In this document: one piece after another, positions 34,508 to 44,215 of the stretch
Numbering within the stretch: position 1 is the stretch's first letter
Layout of the letters: the number at the start of each line of letters is the position of its first letter
DNA from: Porphyridium purpureum
Lineage: Eukaryota > Rhodophyta > Bangiophyceae > Porphyridiales > Porphyridiaceae
Assembly (NCBI GenBank): GCA_008690995.1
Contig: VRMN01000004.1
Coordinates: forward strand, 1,612,001-1,676,000
Length of the DNA: 64,000 nucleotides
Direction of reading: 5' to 3'
Notes under the pieces: generated by a model
The model's database searches: none
What the model saw: only the letters and a program-made list of their open reading frames with translations
What the model was told of the DNA's origin: nothing
Translations under genes and position numbers: made by a program

Positions 34508-35098
34508 TTACTCGTCTAGCGACATTATTTCTTTTTCGATCCGTGCCAATCGAGACTCTTCATGTGTTGCGGAGACTGCCTCGCTTCGGGCCACGGTGGA
34601 TGAAGAACTCACCGCACTGCGCTTCGGCAGCTTGTGACTGGAAAGCGGCTTGCTGACCTTATGGATGTGGCTGTTCACAAACTGTTTCCTCACGAGCACG
34701 AGTAGCTCCTTCTGAGTGGAGCGAATGGTGCCGCCGACGTGCAGCACCGCGAGCCTAGCGCTCGAGCAGCCTGTCTCACGAACACAAGTGATAAGGGAAC
34801 ACGCAGCCCACACTTTATGGACAAGTGCTCGCGGCGCGCGTACAATGGCCACGCGCAACTCGGGACTCCAATACTTGACGGCCAACGCGCCGCTACCTCC
34901 CACCAGCGCCGCGCCGACGTCACCAAACTGTTCTTGCACGGTGTTCTTGATCACGAAAAACAGCTGTTTGGACGTCAGCTTGCTCACAGCGCGCACCTGT
35001 GCGGCTTCGTCGCCCAGGCGAAGCGCGGGCGTTGAATTTACTCCCGAGGTACCGACGTCCACGCGAACGAGCAGGTATCGATTCTTGAAGCGCACCAT
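34508..35098 (-). CDS. POP5: Ribonuclease P/MRP protein subunit POP5
   Basis: 196 residues. It begins MVRFKNRYLLVRVDV, nearly diagnostic for Pop5, followed by an alpha/beta RRM-like fold (SKQLFFVIKNTVQEQFGDVGAALVGG, ALAVKYWSPELRVAIVRAPRALVHKVWAACSLIT, LAVLHVGGTIRSTQKELLVL). Pop5 is a core subunit of the nuclear RNase P and RNase MRP complexes that process tRNA 5' ends and pre-rRNA. The C-terminal ~50 residues are a Ser-rich basic tail longer than in animals. It lies 94 bp from the WD40 gene's start, on the same strand. Confidence 0.92.
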   Translation of the reverse strand: MVRFKNRYLLVRVDVGTSGVNSTPALRLGDEAAQVRAVSKLTSKQLFFVIKNTVQEQFGDVGAALVGGSGALAVKYWSPELRVAIVRAPRALVHKVWAACSLITCVRETGCSSARLAVLHVGGTIRSTQKELLVLVRKQFVNSHIHKVSKPLSSHKLPKRSAVSSSSTVARSEAVSATHEESRLARIEKEIMSLDE

Positions 35099-35205
35099 GT
35101 ATATATACGCAGCTCGCCCTCACACAATCGTTGTCGTCCTTCCAATCAACCAACCTTCTTTTACTCGGTGCGTACCAGGGACAAACATGCTCGGCGCGAC
35201 CTTGT

Positions 35206-35589
35206 TCATGATCCAGGCGGGCCGCTTCGCAACTGAGCGGCCATTGACATACACAAGCGCAAATCTTGCTCGAGTAGCACACAGCCGCGGCTATCACCCG
35301 GGCTCAGGCGCGTTGCATCTTCGCTCTGCATGCACGTCCACAGCGGCACGCAGTCGCACTCGCGCGAGCGCGTGTCCAGCAGCGCGCGCGCGCGAGCTAC
35401 CGGCGCTGCGTCATATTCATTCGCTGTCATGCTGCCTGCAGAATGCCTCGACCGAGGCGCTGCCTTGTACGCAATTGCTGCGACAGTCAGCACCGTCGCG
35501 ACACCTACCAGCCCATGTCGCGCGCGGGCGCGCACATCCAAGTGACGCCACGAGAAGAGTCTACTGCCAAAGCGGTGCGGGGCGCTCAT
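35206..35589 (-). CDS. Small membrane-anchored Cys-rich protein, unrecognised
   Basis: 127 residues. The basic N-terminus (FGSRLFSWRHLDVRARARHG) is followed by a hydrophobic segment (about 27-43, VGVATVLTVAAIAYKA). A compact C-terminal part carries CDCVPLWTCMQ and, about 20 residues on, RGCVLLEQDLRLCM. That gives five cysteines in a C-x-C-x5-C...C...C pattern that could form disulfides or bind a metal. The N-terminus could be a mitochondrial or ER signal anchor. I recognise no family. Support is the ATG start, the ordered Cys pattern and the tight spacing (107 bp) to POP5. Confidence 0.45.
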   Translation of the reverse strand: MSAPHRFGSRLFSWRHLDVRARARHGLVGVATVLTVAAIAYKAAPRSRHSAGSMTANEYDAAPVARARALLDTRSRECDCVPLWTCMQSEDATRLSPGDSRGCVLLEQDLRLCMSMAAQLRSGPPGS

Positions 35590-36275
35590 GCTTGCTACTC
35601 GCTAGAAATATCGTTCACGCGCAGTTGTGCCGCACCTATGTACTCCAAAGCGCCGCGGCTTGACGTTTATAGAGCACCTGCGCGGTCAGTCAGCTCAGTT
35701 CCAACCACCTTGGGCCCTGAAAGTACGTCACGTGTCTGCCGTCGACCAGCGCTGGACAGAGAAGTCGCGACTGGGCAGATGGAAACAGCTTTACTATGTA
35801 CGTACTAGAGTTCCACCGACCATAGAACCGCGTCAGAGACACAAATGTGACGGCAAGAGGGGCCTGGCGCGTTGCAAAGGATTTACGTTGGTGTGCGTCA
35901 ATTCATCTGCGCTGCGTCGCACGTCACTTGCTCGGAAAGGCACGCCGTTTCTTCCTCGCGCTCGCCTTGCTCTCTGCCATCACACGAGTCTGTAGTTCCA
36001 CCTCACCATTCTACTTGAACGGCAGTCTGCGCGACGCCACCGAACCCAATGCGGTTGACGACCCGCACATGTCTCGCGCAAGACGTGAGGAACGATTCTT
36101 GACACACGGTGGAAAGTTTCAAGTTTAAACCAAAGCAGATACAATTCCAAACGCCCGTACCGCTACACGCCGCTGCGCACAGTATCAGCGCCGCACGCGC
36201 GCGATGCCAGCGGCACCTGACACAGCCGTCACACAAGTGACACTGCAGCGCCACCAACTCCTCTCACATCCAACC

Positions 36276-36310
36276 AACACACACACACACACACACGCAC
36301 ACACACGCGC
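36276..36310. repeat. (CA)n microsatellite
   Basis: Slightly interrupted CA dinucleotides on the plus strand. Confidence 0.85.
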
Positions 36311-36349
36311 TCGTGCCATCAACAAAAATCCAAAACAAGAAAAAGAACA

Positions 36350-36387
36350 AACCCTAATCCCAACCCTAACCCTAATCTGAACCCTAG
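36350..36387. repeat. Interstitial telomere-like CCCTAA repeats
   Basis: Five degenerate copies (ACCCTAAT, CCCAA, CCCTAA, CCCTAAT, ACCCTAG) in a row. The reverse complement is the TTAGGG-type telomere unit. A lone related pair occurs at 28521-28538. Confidence 0.6.
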
Positions 36388-36460
36388 GATTTGAAGCTCA
36401 AACGGTGATTCCACAACAGAACCTACTGTACACCTAGGGTTACTGTGCCACTGAGGAAGG

Positions 36461-36508
36461 TGACTGTACTTATGGCTGTACTCATGGCTGTACTCATGGC
36501 TGTACTTT
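36461..36508. repeat. 12-bp tandem repeat, about four copies, each with GTAC
   Basis: Units of GGCTGTACTCAT, the first and last degenerate, place GTAC at regular 12-13 bp steps, close to one helical turn. Confidence 0.75.
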
Positions 36509-36799
36509 TTGGTTTGGTGCGCGTGCGAGGTGGATTGGACGATGGAGGAGTGATAGGCGCGACATGTGCGCGCGAGTGTGTGTGCTAGTTGGGACAGAGC
36601 GTTCCCGGGGATAAGGTGGTGCCGCTGTGTCGCGTGGACCCGGCGCATGCGTTGCTGCTCCGTCATTGCCGGAAAGTTTTGGTCGGCGGAGATCGCCGCT
36701 CCTGTTTGAGTGGGGCTGGAGGAACGATTGAACGTCGATGCGTCTGGCAAACGTGTCCGCCGCCGTCCGAGTTCTTGAGCGTGTTTGTGCGGTATTCGC

Positions 36800-37720
36800 A
36801 TGTCGTGTGGCATGATGGCGTTTCAAGGCGCGACAAATGTGAACGTGGAGCCGTCCGTGCGCTCGCGGCGCCGATGCGGTGGTGGGGTCGCGCCGTTCAG
36901 AGCTCGCGCCGGGCCGTGTCGTGCAGCGTCGGCTCGCAGCCACGAAGCGGCTACCGCGCCAAGCCGTGACGGCGCTGTCTTGTACAGAGCTTCGGGCGTG
37001 TATATGTGCATGGCGAACCGGCAAATCTTGGGTGCGTGCTCCAGTCGATGTGCAGGCTGGGGGGACAGTAGTTCTCGCCGTTTCACTCGCAAGGACGGTG
37101 CCATGCCACTGTCGGCCATGCGCGCAAAGCAAGATGACGGTGCGCCGGATCAACCCGGGACAAACGCGAAGAAGGATGAGATTATGGACCTGCTGAAGCA
37201 ATCATTGAGCGAGTCGGAAATTTTCACGGAGCATCTGCGGAAAGCGGACCGGGCCGAGATCGAAATGCTTCAGAAGGAAGGCGAACTCAAGCTGCGACAG
37301 ATCGTGGAGGAAGCAAAGCAGGAATTTATGGAGAACATGCGCAAGGAGGACGCCATGGGACTTGGAGGCGAGCAGGGCTATGCAGCGTACGAGGAGTTTC
37401 AAGCCAAGTTAGCCGAGCTCGAAAAGGAACGCGATCGCTTGCTTAGTGCGATCAAGTCGGAGCGCGAGATCATTCGGCAGGAGTATGAGGAGATGCAGGG
37501 ACTTGCAGACATGTACTCTGCCGGAGGCAACTCGAAAAGGGCGCCTCGTGAGATTGCGCTTACAGGTGTAGCGTGGTTGCTTTGTAGTGCGGCACTGTTT
37601 TACGTGGTTCAAGGCGTCACAGAAGGGCGTTTCGAAGAAACGCTGCCAAGCGCCACGATCGACGCCGCACTGGCCGCTGTGGCAGTCTTTGTGCTTCGGC
37701 GCTCTGAACGAAAACCATAG
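36800..37720 (+). CDS. Plastid-targeted coiled-coil membrane protein, unknown function
   Basis: 306 residues from the first ATG (36800). Residues 1-~105 are Arg/Ala/Ser/Cys-rich without acidic clusters, like a plastid transit peptide. Residues ~125-238 form a long charged coiled coil (IFTEHLRKADRAEIEMLQKE, LAELEKERDRLLSAIKSERE). Two hydrophobic segments follow (about 251-271 and 285-299), with a short basic tail (RRSERKP). It probably hangs a coiled-coil arm from a plastid membrane by a C-terminal hairpin. I recognise no family. Convergent with the ABCG gene, 80 bp between stops. Confidence 0.75.
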   Translation: MSCGMMAFQGATNVNVEPSVRSRRRCGGGVAPFRARAGPCRAASARSHEAATAPSRDGAVLYRASGVYMCMANRQILGACSSRCAGWGDSSSRRFTRKDGAMPLSAMRAKQDDGAPDQPGTNAKKDEIMDLLKQSLSESEIFTEHLRKADRAEIEMLQKEGELKLRQIVEEAKQEFMENMRKEDAMGLGGEQGYAAYEEFQAKLAELEKERDRLLSAIKSEREIIRQEYEEMQGLADMYSAGGNSKRAPREIALTGVAWLLCSAALFYVVQGVTEGRFEETLPSATIDAALAAVAVFVLRRSERKP

Positions 37721-37800
37721 TTTATTCGGACCATAAAAGGAATAGAATACAGGGGCGCACTTGATGCTGTCGTCCAACGCAAAGCTGCGTCTGACGTCCC

Positions 37801-40800
37801 CTAACGACTCTGATGTTTCACAAACTTGAGTCCAAAGCCATGCAGGAAGATAAAAAAGAACCAGAAACCAACCAGCGCACCAATATTGATCCACTTGTTC
37901 CACACACCCACACTGTACGGCTCCTTGATATTGTCACCAGAGGTGATTGCGCAGAATCCGCAGGGTTCGAATGTTGGCGCGCTCCCCAGATTGACGTACG
38001 AAAAGTCTGCATTATCTAGCGCCGTGCAAGAGGTGCCGGGCTGCGGATTCAGGAAAGGAACATTTTGCGTCACCGGGTCGCACACAAAGGTTTGACCCGT
38101 TAACTCGTTATCCAAGATTCCGTTCAAGTAGTACGCAAAGGGGTTGATATAATAGACCCAAATCCACCAGCCCGGGATCTCTCGCTTCTGGATAAGAAAG
38201 CCGGCGAGACAATTTCCAATGGTGTTGATCAGCGGAGGAAAGGCTTGCGCGACAGCAAAGTTCGGGGCAAGCACAGCGACTGCCTGTCCTATCGCAATAC
38301 ACCAAAGCATAAAGAATTCGTTCGCAAGGAAGAAGTAGCCGTACGTGCTCGCCCTGAATCCAATCGTCCAGTAAAAGATGCTCTGGAACAGAAGCGCGGC
38401 TAAAATCGCGCTTGGAATCTCGGCGAGAACGTTTGACAACCATGCAGCGCTGACTCCGTACATACCGGCGGCCAACTCACGGTAGTAAACCGGGCGTCCA
38501 TTCACAATGGGTCCAATGACGTTTGCGATTTGCATAGATCCTGCAAGCGCTGACATGAACAGTGCCGCGGGCATCAGGCTGACTCCAGTCTGATCATCGT
38601 CCAGCTGGAAGAAAAGGAAGCCAAGAAGCACCGCCTGGAAAAAGCACACAATAAAGCGGACCAAAATGTATTCTGGAGAGCGCGCTCGCATGATCACGAG
38701 CCGCTTCAACACGTGCTTCAGCTGATAACCTCTGGAGCTCGCTCGAAAACCAGAGAATGTGAAGGGCTGAACGTCTTTGGGCACCAGACCGCCTTCTGGC
38801 TCGTGCGTAAGCCTCGCAATCTCAGCACATTCCGGGGATGATTTCCACACTTCGTGCCAGTTCTGCTGATCCACCTTTTTGCGACCCAGACCAGCACCGA
38901 TCTGCAATAGCATGTAGTCGGCCGGATTCTGCCCCGGTTCCATCGGCTCGGCACCGTTCCGAGTAAAATAGTCAACGAGTGTCTGCGAGTTCTCGCCGAG
39001 TTCGCCGAAGTAGACCGTTTGGCCACCACGCTGCAACAATAGAAGCTCGTCGAACTGGTTGAAGATCTCAATCGACGGCTGGTGGATTGTACAGATGACC
39101 GAACAGCCCAAGTTGGCAATGTTGCGCATAACTTGCGTGCACAGCAGTGCCGCGCGTGAGTCTAATCCCGACGTGGGCTCGTCCAAAAACAAAATGGACG
39201 GTCTGGCGACCAGCTCAACGCCCATCGTCAACCTCTTCCTCGCCTCCGCAGGTAGTCCATCGACGCCAGGTGTCCCGACGCGCTCGTCTTGCCTGTCGCG
39301 CAGCAGCAAAACGTCCAGCGTTTGCTCTACGATCGCCTGTTTTTCTTCCTCGGGTACGCGTTCGGGCAGGCGTAGGCGCGCTGAAAACTCGAGACTTTCG
39401 CGCACGGTCATCTTTCCATAGTGAACGTCCATTTGTTCGACATAGCCTGTGTATCGAGGGAAGAAGTCATCCTGCGGAGCATGGTTGATTAAAATATCAC
39501 CCTCGATCACCCCCAAAGTCTTGCGCTTGGCTACCACATCCATTAGGGTCGTCTTGCCCGCGCCACTTGAACCCATCAATGCAATCATGCGCCCCGGGCG
39601 GCAAAAGCCATCGATTTTATCCAGCAGCTGCTTTGTCTCGCCCTTCCCGACCGGCACAGTGTAACTCAAGTCGCGCCACACAATGTATGCCGGAGCGAAC
39701 TTTTTCTGTTCCGAAGGATCGCGCGTTTCGGCCTCTTTCTTGAACTTCAGCTGTGCCTGCGAGTGCAACGTTTCGCTCACTACGTCCACCATTTCAGTTT
39801 CGTCGGCAATCTCACTGTCGTTCAGCAGACGCTTCGCCTTGAACTCCTTTGGTTTCAGCGTGTATGTGCAAATGACCGCAAGGACCAGAAACAGGACCCA
39901 GTAACCCACAATGATAGCAATGTTATACCACACCCACTCGAAACCTTGCCTCACGCCCAGCCGGACTGTAGCATACTGCTCGCCCGTAGTGAATGGGCAC
40001 GTCTTGAATTGAGTTGCAATGGACGGGTCAGGAGGCATGAGTTCGCTGGGAGTACAAAACAGATCACGACCGTAAAACTCGTTGATGGCGAGCGCCCCAT
40101 ACATGTACTGAAGAGGCGAAATCCAGTAGATCCATACGTACCAGCCTCCGATCTCACTGTTCGGAATCAGAAAGCCAGCAAAGATAATGCACGCAAGCAA
40201 ACCCAGGCCAACCAGGCCCGTGGCAGAATCGATGTCCATCAGAGTGGTGAACAAGCGAATGAATGAATCCACAACCAAGTTTCCTAGCCAATTGATGAGA
40301 AGGAAGATGAAAAAGCGCCCGGCTGCCGGATTAAGATCCGCCAGCCAGTACACACAAACCCCAAACAAGATCACCCGAATAAATGATAAAATGGCGTCGA
40401 CAAGGATCGCTGAAGCGACAAACGGTCCTGGTTCGTAGAAGCGTGATGCGTGCTGCTTCAAGTAAACATTCTTGAGCGCGTATTTTTTGCCAACCGAGCT
40501 CATGCCGGACAGGGCGTTGTACACAAGCACAACAAAAAGCAAACCATTGCGACTGTACGCGCCAGCCTGGTTGCTTTCCGTTCCAAGAAAGAGGGTGCCC
40601 AACACAAGACCAATCAGGGCCGAGAGAACAAAGTGCGCAATGTTTGTCTTACGATCCAAGAACTCGAGACGAATGTTCCTGGCCATAAGCAAACTGAATT
40701 GGCGCATCTTCGAGTTCAAGCACTCGTTGTTCAGAAAAGCAATTGCTTCCGGGTCTATCTTACTCTTGTAGTCACTGTGGATCATGGGATGCGAACCTAT

Positions 40801-42099
40801 AACTCCCTTCTCAATTTCTGCGCGGCAGTCTTCATAGAACTGTGACTTTCTGTACCGATCCACGAACTCATCGACGGAACGTGGCACCTTGTCCACATTT
40901 TCCTGCGGCACCAGCTCATCGAACATGGTGGCATCCGAAACGGTGCAAACAAAATCTGGCACGGAGCGAAGTGGGGGCTTTTTAAAGCCGAGTCCTTCAA
41001 AGTAGCCCTGAGCCTCAGATGGCCTGCCGAAAAAGATCGGCTTGCCCTGGTCGAGCACCAACACCCTGTCGAACGCGTTGAAGACACCTTCGCTGGGCTG
41101 CTGGACAATGGCCGCCACACCAAAGCCCATCTTGCTGGCCACTGTTTTAATGGTCAGTGTGATATCCAGCGTGGCGGCGGCGTCCAGTCCCTTGTTGAAC
41201 GAATCCAGCAGAACGACTTTGGCAATGTGGCCTACCAGCATCTCACCGATTGTAACACGCTTCTTCTCACCACCCGAGCAGCCACGGATGTTTTCATCAC
41301 CCACCGGCGTCGAAAAAACTCGGTCAATCCCAAGGCTCATGGCGATGCTCCCAATGCGCATGTTGCGCACAAAGTCGGCGTATGGCAGGATAGGAGGCGT
41401 GAGGCACGCACCTGCGAAGCCCAGGGTATCGAGCACGGTCAGGGGAGCAAGATGCACATCCTCCTGCTGCACAAGGCGCACTGTGTGTTGCAGGGGCATG
41501 ATCATGTCCTTGGCGTCATCATAAACGTCCAGACCATTGTACAGCACCTTGCCTTCACGACCGGAAAAGTAGACGCCGCGCATCGACATGAGCTGCAGCA
41601 GTGTGCTCCCACCGCAGCCCGGTGGGCCGACAATGAGAAGCATCTCACTTTCACGCATGTACGCGGAAACGCCATCGAGCACCTTGCGGTCCTGCTTCTC
41701 GATTCTGCCGCGCCTGCGCTTGATGAGGCGGTCCAGGAACTGTGACATTTTCTTGAAGGGACCGACTGCGCCGCCACGTGCAGCTTCCAACACTGTGGGT
41801 CCGCCATCGTGTCCATTTTTTTCCACAAGGATAGGGACGGACACGCTGACGTCATCCAGCGCAACCGCCACGCCGCCCATGGGCAAGCCGACCTCGTCCA
41901 AAATCTGGCGGTAAAAGTCCATGAACTTCAAGCGGTCGAACTGCTCGCTGCGCGGATCAAGGGTGGGATCCTCCTTCCAGAACTCGCCGTAGGCCTCCTC
42001 CACGGCGTGCTTCCTGCGCCAGTACTCCTCGGGCCCAAAGTGGCGCATGCGCGCCGGCACCAGCTCGCTCGGGCGGCACCCGCCGCGCGCGGCCGCCAT
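37801..42099 (-). CDS. Full-size PDR-type ABCG transporter, paralogue A, with degenerate NBD1
   Basis: 1432 residues from the ATG at 42099, which aligns with the start of paralogue B. The order is NBD1-TMD1-NBD2-TMD2, the reverse layout of pleiotropic drug resistance (PDR) pumps that export lipids, sterols or toxic compounds at the plasma membrane. NBD1 has GPPGCGGST (158-166), with Gly164 where the Walker A lysine belongs, signature CSGGE (274-278), and Walker B VVLLDS with Ser300 in place of the catalytic Glu. NBD2 has canonical GSSGAGKTT, Walker B ILFLDEPTSGLD and TIHQPS, but a degenerate signature LPAEA. So one ATP site should be hydrolytically dead, as known for yeast Pdr5. Each TMD shows six hydrophobic spans and a Cys-containing extracellular loop (LNPQPGTSCTALD). 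Confidence 0.96.
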   Translation of the reverse strand: MAAARGGCRPSELVPARMRHFGPEEYWRRKHAVEEAYGEFWKEDPTLDPRSEQFDRLKFMDFYRQILDEVGLPMGGVAVALDDVSVSVPILVEKNGHDGGPTVLEAARGGAVGPFKKMSQFLDRLIKRRRGRIEKQDRKVLDGVSAYMRESEMLLIVGPPGCGGSTLLQLMSMRGVYFSGREGKVLYNGLDVYDDAKDMIMPLQHTVRLVQQEDVHLAPLTVLDTLGFAGACLTPPILPYADFVRNMRIGSIAMSLGIDRVFSTPVGDENIRGCSGGEKKRVTIGEMLVGHIAKVVLLDSFNKGLDAAATLDITLTIKTVASKMGFGVAAIVQQPSEGVFNAFDRVLVLDQGKPIFFGRPSEAQGYFEGLGFKKPPLRSVPDFVCTVSDATMFDELVPQENVDKVPRSVDEFVDRYRKSQFYEDCRAEIEKGVIGSHPMIHSDYKSKIDPEAIAFLNNECLNSKMRQFSLLMARNIRLEFLDRKTNIAHFVLSALIGLVLGTLFLGTESNQAGAYSRNGLLFVVLVYNALSGMSSVGKKYALKNVYLKQHASRFYEPGPFVASAILVDAILSFIRVILFGVCVYWLADLNPAAGRFFIFLLINWLGNLVVDSFIRLFTTLMDIDSATGLVGLGLLACIIFAGFLIPNSEIGGWYVWIYWISPLQYMYGALAINEFYGRDLFCTPSELMPPDPSIATQFKTCPFTTGEQYATVRLGVRQGFEWVWYNIAIIVGYWVLFLVLAVICTYTLKPKEFKAKRLLNDSEIADETEMVDVVSETLHSQAQLKFKKEAETRDPSEQKKFAPAYIVWRDLSYTVPVGKGETKQLLDKIDGFCRPGRMIALMGSSGAGKTTLMDVVAKRKTLGVIEGDILINHAPQDDFFPRYTGYVEQMDVHYGKMTVRESLEFSARLRLPERVPEEEKQAIVEQTLDVLLLRDRQDERVGTPGVDGLPAEARKRLTMGVELVARPSILFLDEPTSGLDSRAALLCTQVMRNIANLGCSVICTIHQPSIEIFNQFDELLLLQRGGQTVYFGELGENSQTLVDYFTRNGAEPMEPGQNPADYMLLQIGAGLGRKKVDQQNWHEVWKSSPECAEIARLTHEPEGGLVPKDVQPFTFSGFRASSRGYQLKHVLKRLVIMRARSPEYILVRFIVCFFQAVLLGFLFFQLDDDQTGVSLMPAALFMSALAGSMQIANVIGPIVNGRPVYYRELAAGMYGVSAAWLSNVLAEIPSAILAALLFQSIFYWTIGFRASTYGYFFLANEFFMLWCIAIGQAVAVLAPNFAVAQAFPPLINTIGNCLAGFLIQKREIPGWWIWVYYINPFAYYLNGILDNELTGQTFVCDPVTQNVPFLNPQPGTSCTALDNADFSYVNLGSAPTFEPCGFCAITSGDNIKEPYSVGVWNKWINIGALVGFWFFFIFLHGFGLKFVKHQSR

Positions 42100-42942
42100 C
42101 ACCCGAAGGCGTGCCAGGCGTCGCGTCCTCCGCCATGACAACCCGCACCCTCCCCCACCGCCCCCACACCTCTCCGGCGTGCACTTCCCTCCTCAACTAT
42201 TAGTTCCTCCAAACGCTGTATGCTCAAAGCCAAGCGCTATAAATAAAACGATAAAAATTAAAAAATGATAAAACGTGAATAAAGTACAGTACGAGTTACA
42301 ATGAAATCGGGCGAGTTTATGCGTGTACTGTTGGTGAGGGCGAAGTGAAGAAAAGGAATCGGCGTGAGCAGCCATCGGGTTGGGGGGCTGTAATGGGGTA
42401 ATGGCGTGTGGGTGTGTATAGCAGAATGCAGCCGTTTGAGCTCTTTCAACGGTTCGTCGGTTATATTCGGTTCCCCGCCGCCTCCGCCACTCATCTGGTT
42501 TCTCTGCCACGGGATTCACCGGCTCACCACGTTGGCGTATCCAACATGCAACGTGGACCACAACGCATAGGAGGGAGCCAATGGTGTGATTGAAAAAAAG
42601 GTGACATGCATAGGAAAGTTGAACTTTTGACTAGGAAAGGTCGCAGCGTGTTTCGTTGGCGCACGCTTGTATGAAATTCATGGTTCAAAACGCATGACGA
42701 ACCAGACGGGAAAGCTATCCGAACAACGGGCTGCTCGGGTAAGTCTTTACACGAGAGCAACCACTCGTGGGTCTGGGGCGGTAGCTCTAACTTACTTATT
42801 TGAGCGAAATAAGTTGTGATCAAGCGTCCCGCTCGAGTCCAGTGCACTACAAGGATCCCGCAAGGCAATAGATAGCTTATACTCCCGTTTGAGCTCCACA
42901 AATTGTCAACTTTTTAGATGTCAATACCATCGACTACTTCGC
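42100..42942. other. Upstream region of ABCG paralogue A, no gene seen
   Basis: Contains AT-rich DNA at 42225-42310 with a close GTAC pair (AAGTACAGTACG, about 42285-42296), and a 120-codon minus-strand frame (42524-42901) with no recognisable features. It ends at the solo LTR. Confidence 0.45.
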
Positions 42943-43245
42943 TGTTATCCGTTCGACCCCAGTCACCTAGAACGGTTCGGTTAATCCGAAACCGTTAAGC
43001 CGTTAAACCGGTAGACCGTTTAACCGTTTCTAGAAGCTTCTAGAGGTTCCAGAAACTTCTAGACGCGCGCAGAAATGCCAATGATTTGCATTGTCATTTC
43101 TCTTGGCGCCTTGCTGTCCCTAGCGGAAGTAAGGGTATAAAAAGGCGACGCGCCTGCCCGGACTAGCCGGTCAGGTCTTGCTCGGAGACAGAAGAGGTAA
43201 GGAAAGAAGACGCAGAGCGAGAATAAAGGCACAGCATTGGTAACA
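42943..43245 (+). mobile_element. Solo LTR of a retrotransposon (probably Ty1/copia-like), copy 2; fossil
   Basis: 303 bp, TGTTA...TAACA, homologous to the LTR at 15039-15324. It is flanked on both sides by the 5-bp duplication TTCGC (42938-42942 and 43246-43250), so the borders are exact and the element is a solo LTR left after LTR-LTR recombination. It holds TATAAAAAG at about 43136, an AATAAA at 43222, and the alternating TTC/GAA array at 43026-43063. The intact target duplication suggests it is not ancient. Confidence 0.92.
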
Positions 43246-43504
43246 TTCGCTATCTATTTTTCTTCCTCGCTTGGGCGGTGGTTACTTCGCTGCATTTATA
43301 CGACCTTCGGACCTACGAAGACGCCCACGTCTCGCCAGGAACTCGAGCTGGCAGAGCTGGCGTGTCTCACCCGGCCGTTAGTCGCTCGAGGTACTGCGAT
43401 TACCTTGCGCGAGTATGAATGATACTGTTCTATGGATTTCCCGACAGAAGCGTCAAATCTGAGACGCCGAAAATTCAAAGGAAGCGGGGAGGTGCGCATT
43501 CATT

Positions 43505-44215
43505 GTAGCTCGTGGCGAGCTCCGTTTAGACGCCATACGACACACTATTGGCCTCTCGCATGAAGAGAAAGAGTGCAATCTGGGTCTTCCGCAGTCGACA
43601 ATAACCTTGAAAACCGTCGCGATCAAATTTGGGTGCTTGAAGAACGTTCGTTTACGATATTCATCGGGTCCAAATAATTACGGTCAAAATTATGCCAATG
43701 TGAACAGATCTATGCTGACGAAGGCAGGCAGAATGAAGACTGACAACATTATCAAGCTTCGGACGACTCACGCGATTCGCCATGTTTAACCAGCTCTGCG
43801 TCGTCGTGTAGCAAACCCGGTCAAACATTCGACAGTATTCAAGAAGGCAATGATTGCGATAAATACAAACGACAAATTACAGCTGATTCGTCAGAGAAAC
43901 TCAACCGCAAGGTCGGGAGACTAACCTGGGTCAGACCCGAGCTTGGGAAAAACAGGTAGGGCCAAGATTGTGTTCACAAACGAGAAGCAGATCACGCTGG
44001 ATAGGCCAGATAATTTCCAAAAGACATGGATTGAGCGTGCGCAGGAGATTCCAGACTTTTGGTTGCGACTTTTGTGTGGCAGTAGATATATGATATGGGG
44101 CGCAAGTTTTGCGATAAAAAAAGTTAATTTTCATTTCATCGTGGGGACCCTTACGGCTGCCAATTATGTTTGCATGCTTCAGGATGCCTATGCCCTGAAC
44201 CGCTGTCGTTAAATG
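43505..44215 (+). mobile_element. Decayed Tc1/mariner DNA transposon relic
   Basis: An N-terminal helix-turn-helix-like part is readable at about 43519-43660 (LRLDAIRHTIGLSHEEKE, LPQSTITLKTVAIKFGCLKN). Farther on, 43952-44212 reads as the catalytic region (KIVFTNEKQITLDRPDNF, YMIWGASFAIKK, NFHFIVGTLTAANYVCMLQ). The pieces lie in different frames with stops between, and the catalytic DE is read as NE, so it is inactive. The C-terminal DNAPxH block and terminal repeats were not found. It differs from the better preserved element at 49639. Confidence 0.65.

Larger units (their letters stand above)
35590..36799. other. Intergenic region with simple and telomere-like repeats
   Basis: About 1.2 kb. 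Short frames (for example 35627-35995) have no recognisable features. It contains a (CA)n tract, CCCTAA-type repeats and a 12-bp tandem repeat, listed separately. Confidence 0.5.

Noticed and set aside
35847-36128. Short plus-strand frame with a hydrophobic stretch resembling a signal peptide
   Set aside because: No ATG at its beginning, no conserved part after the hydrophobic stretch, and it stops after about 40 residues.
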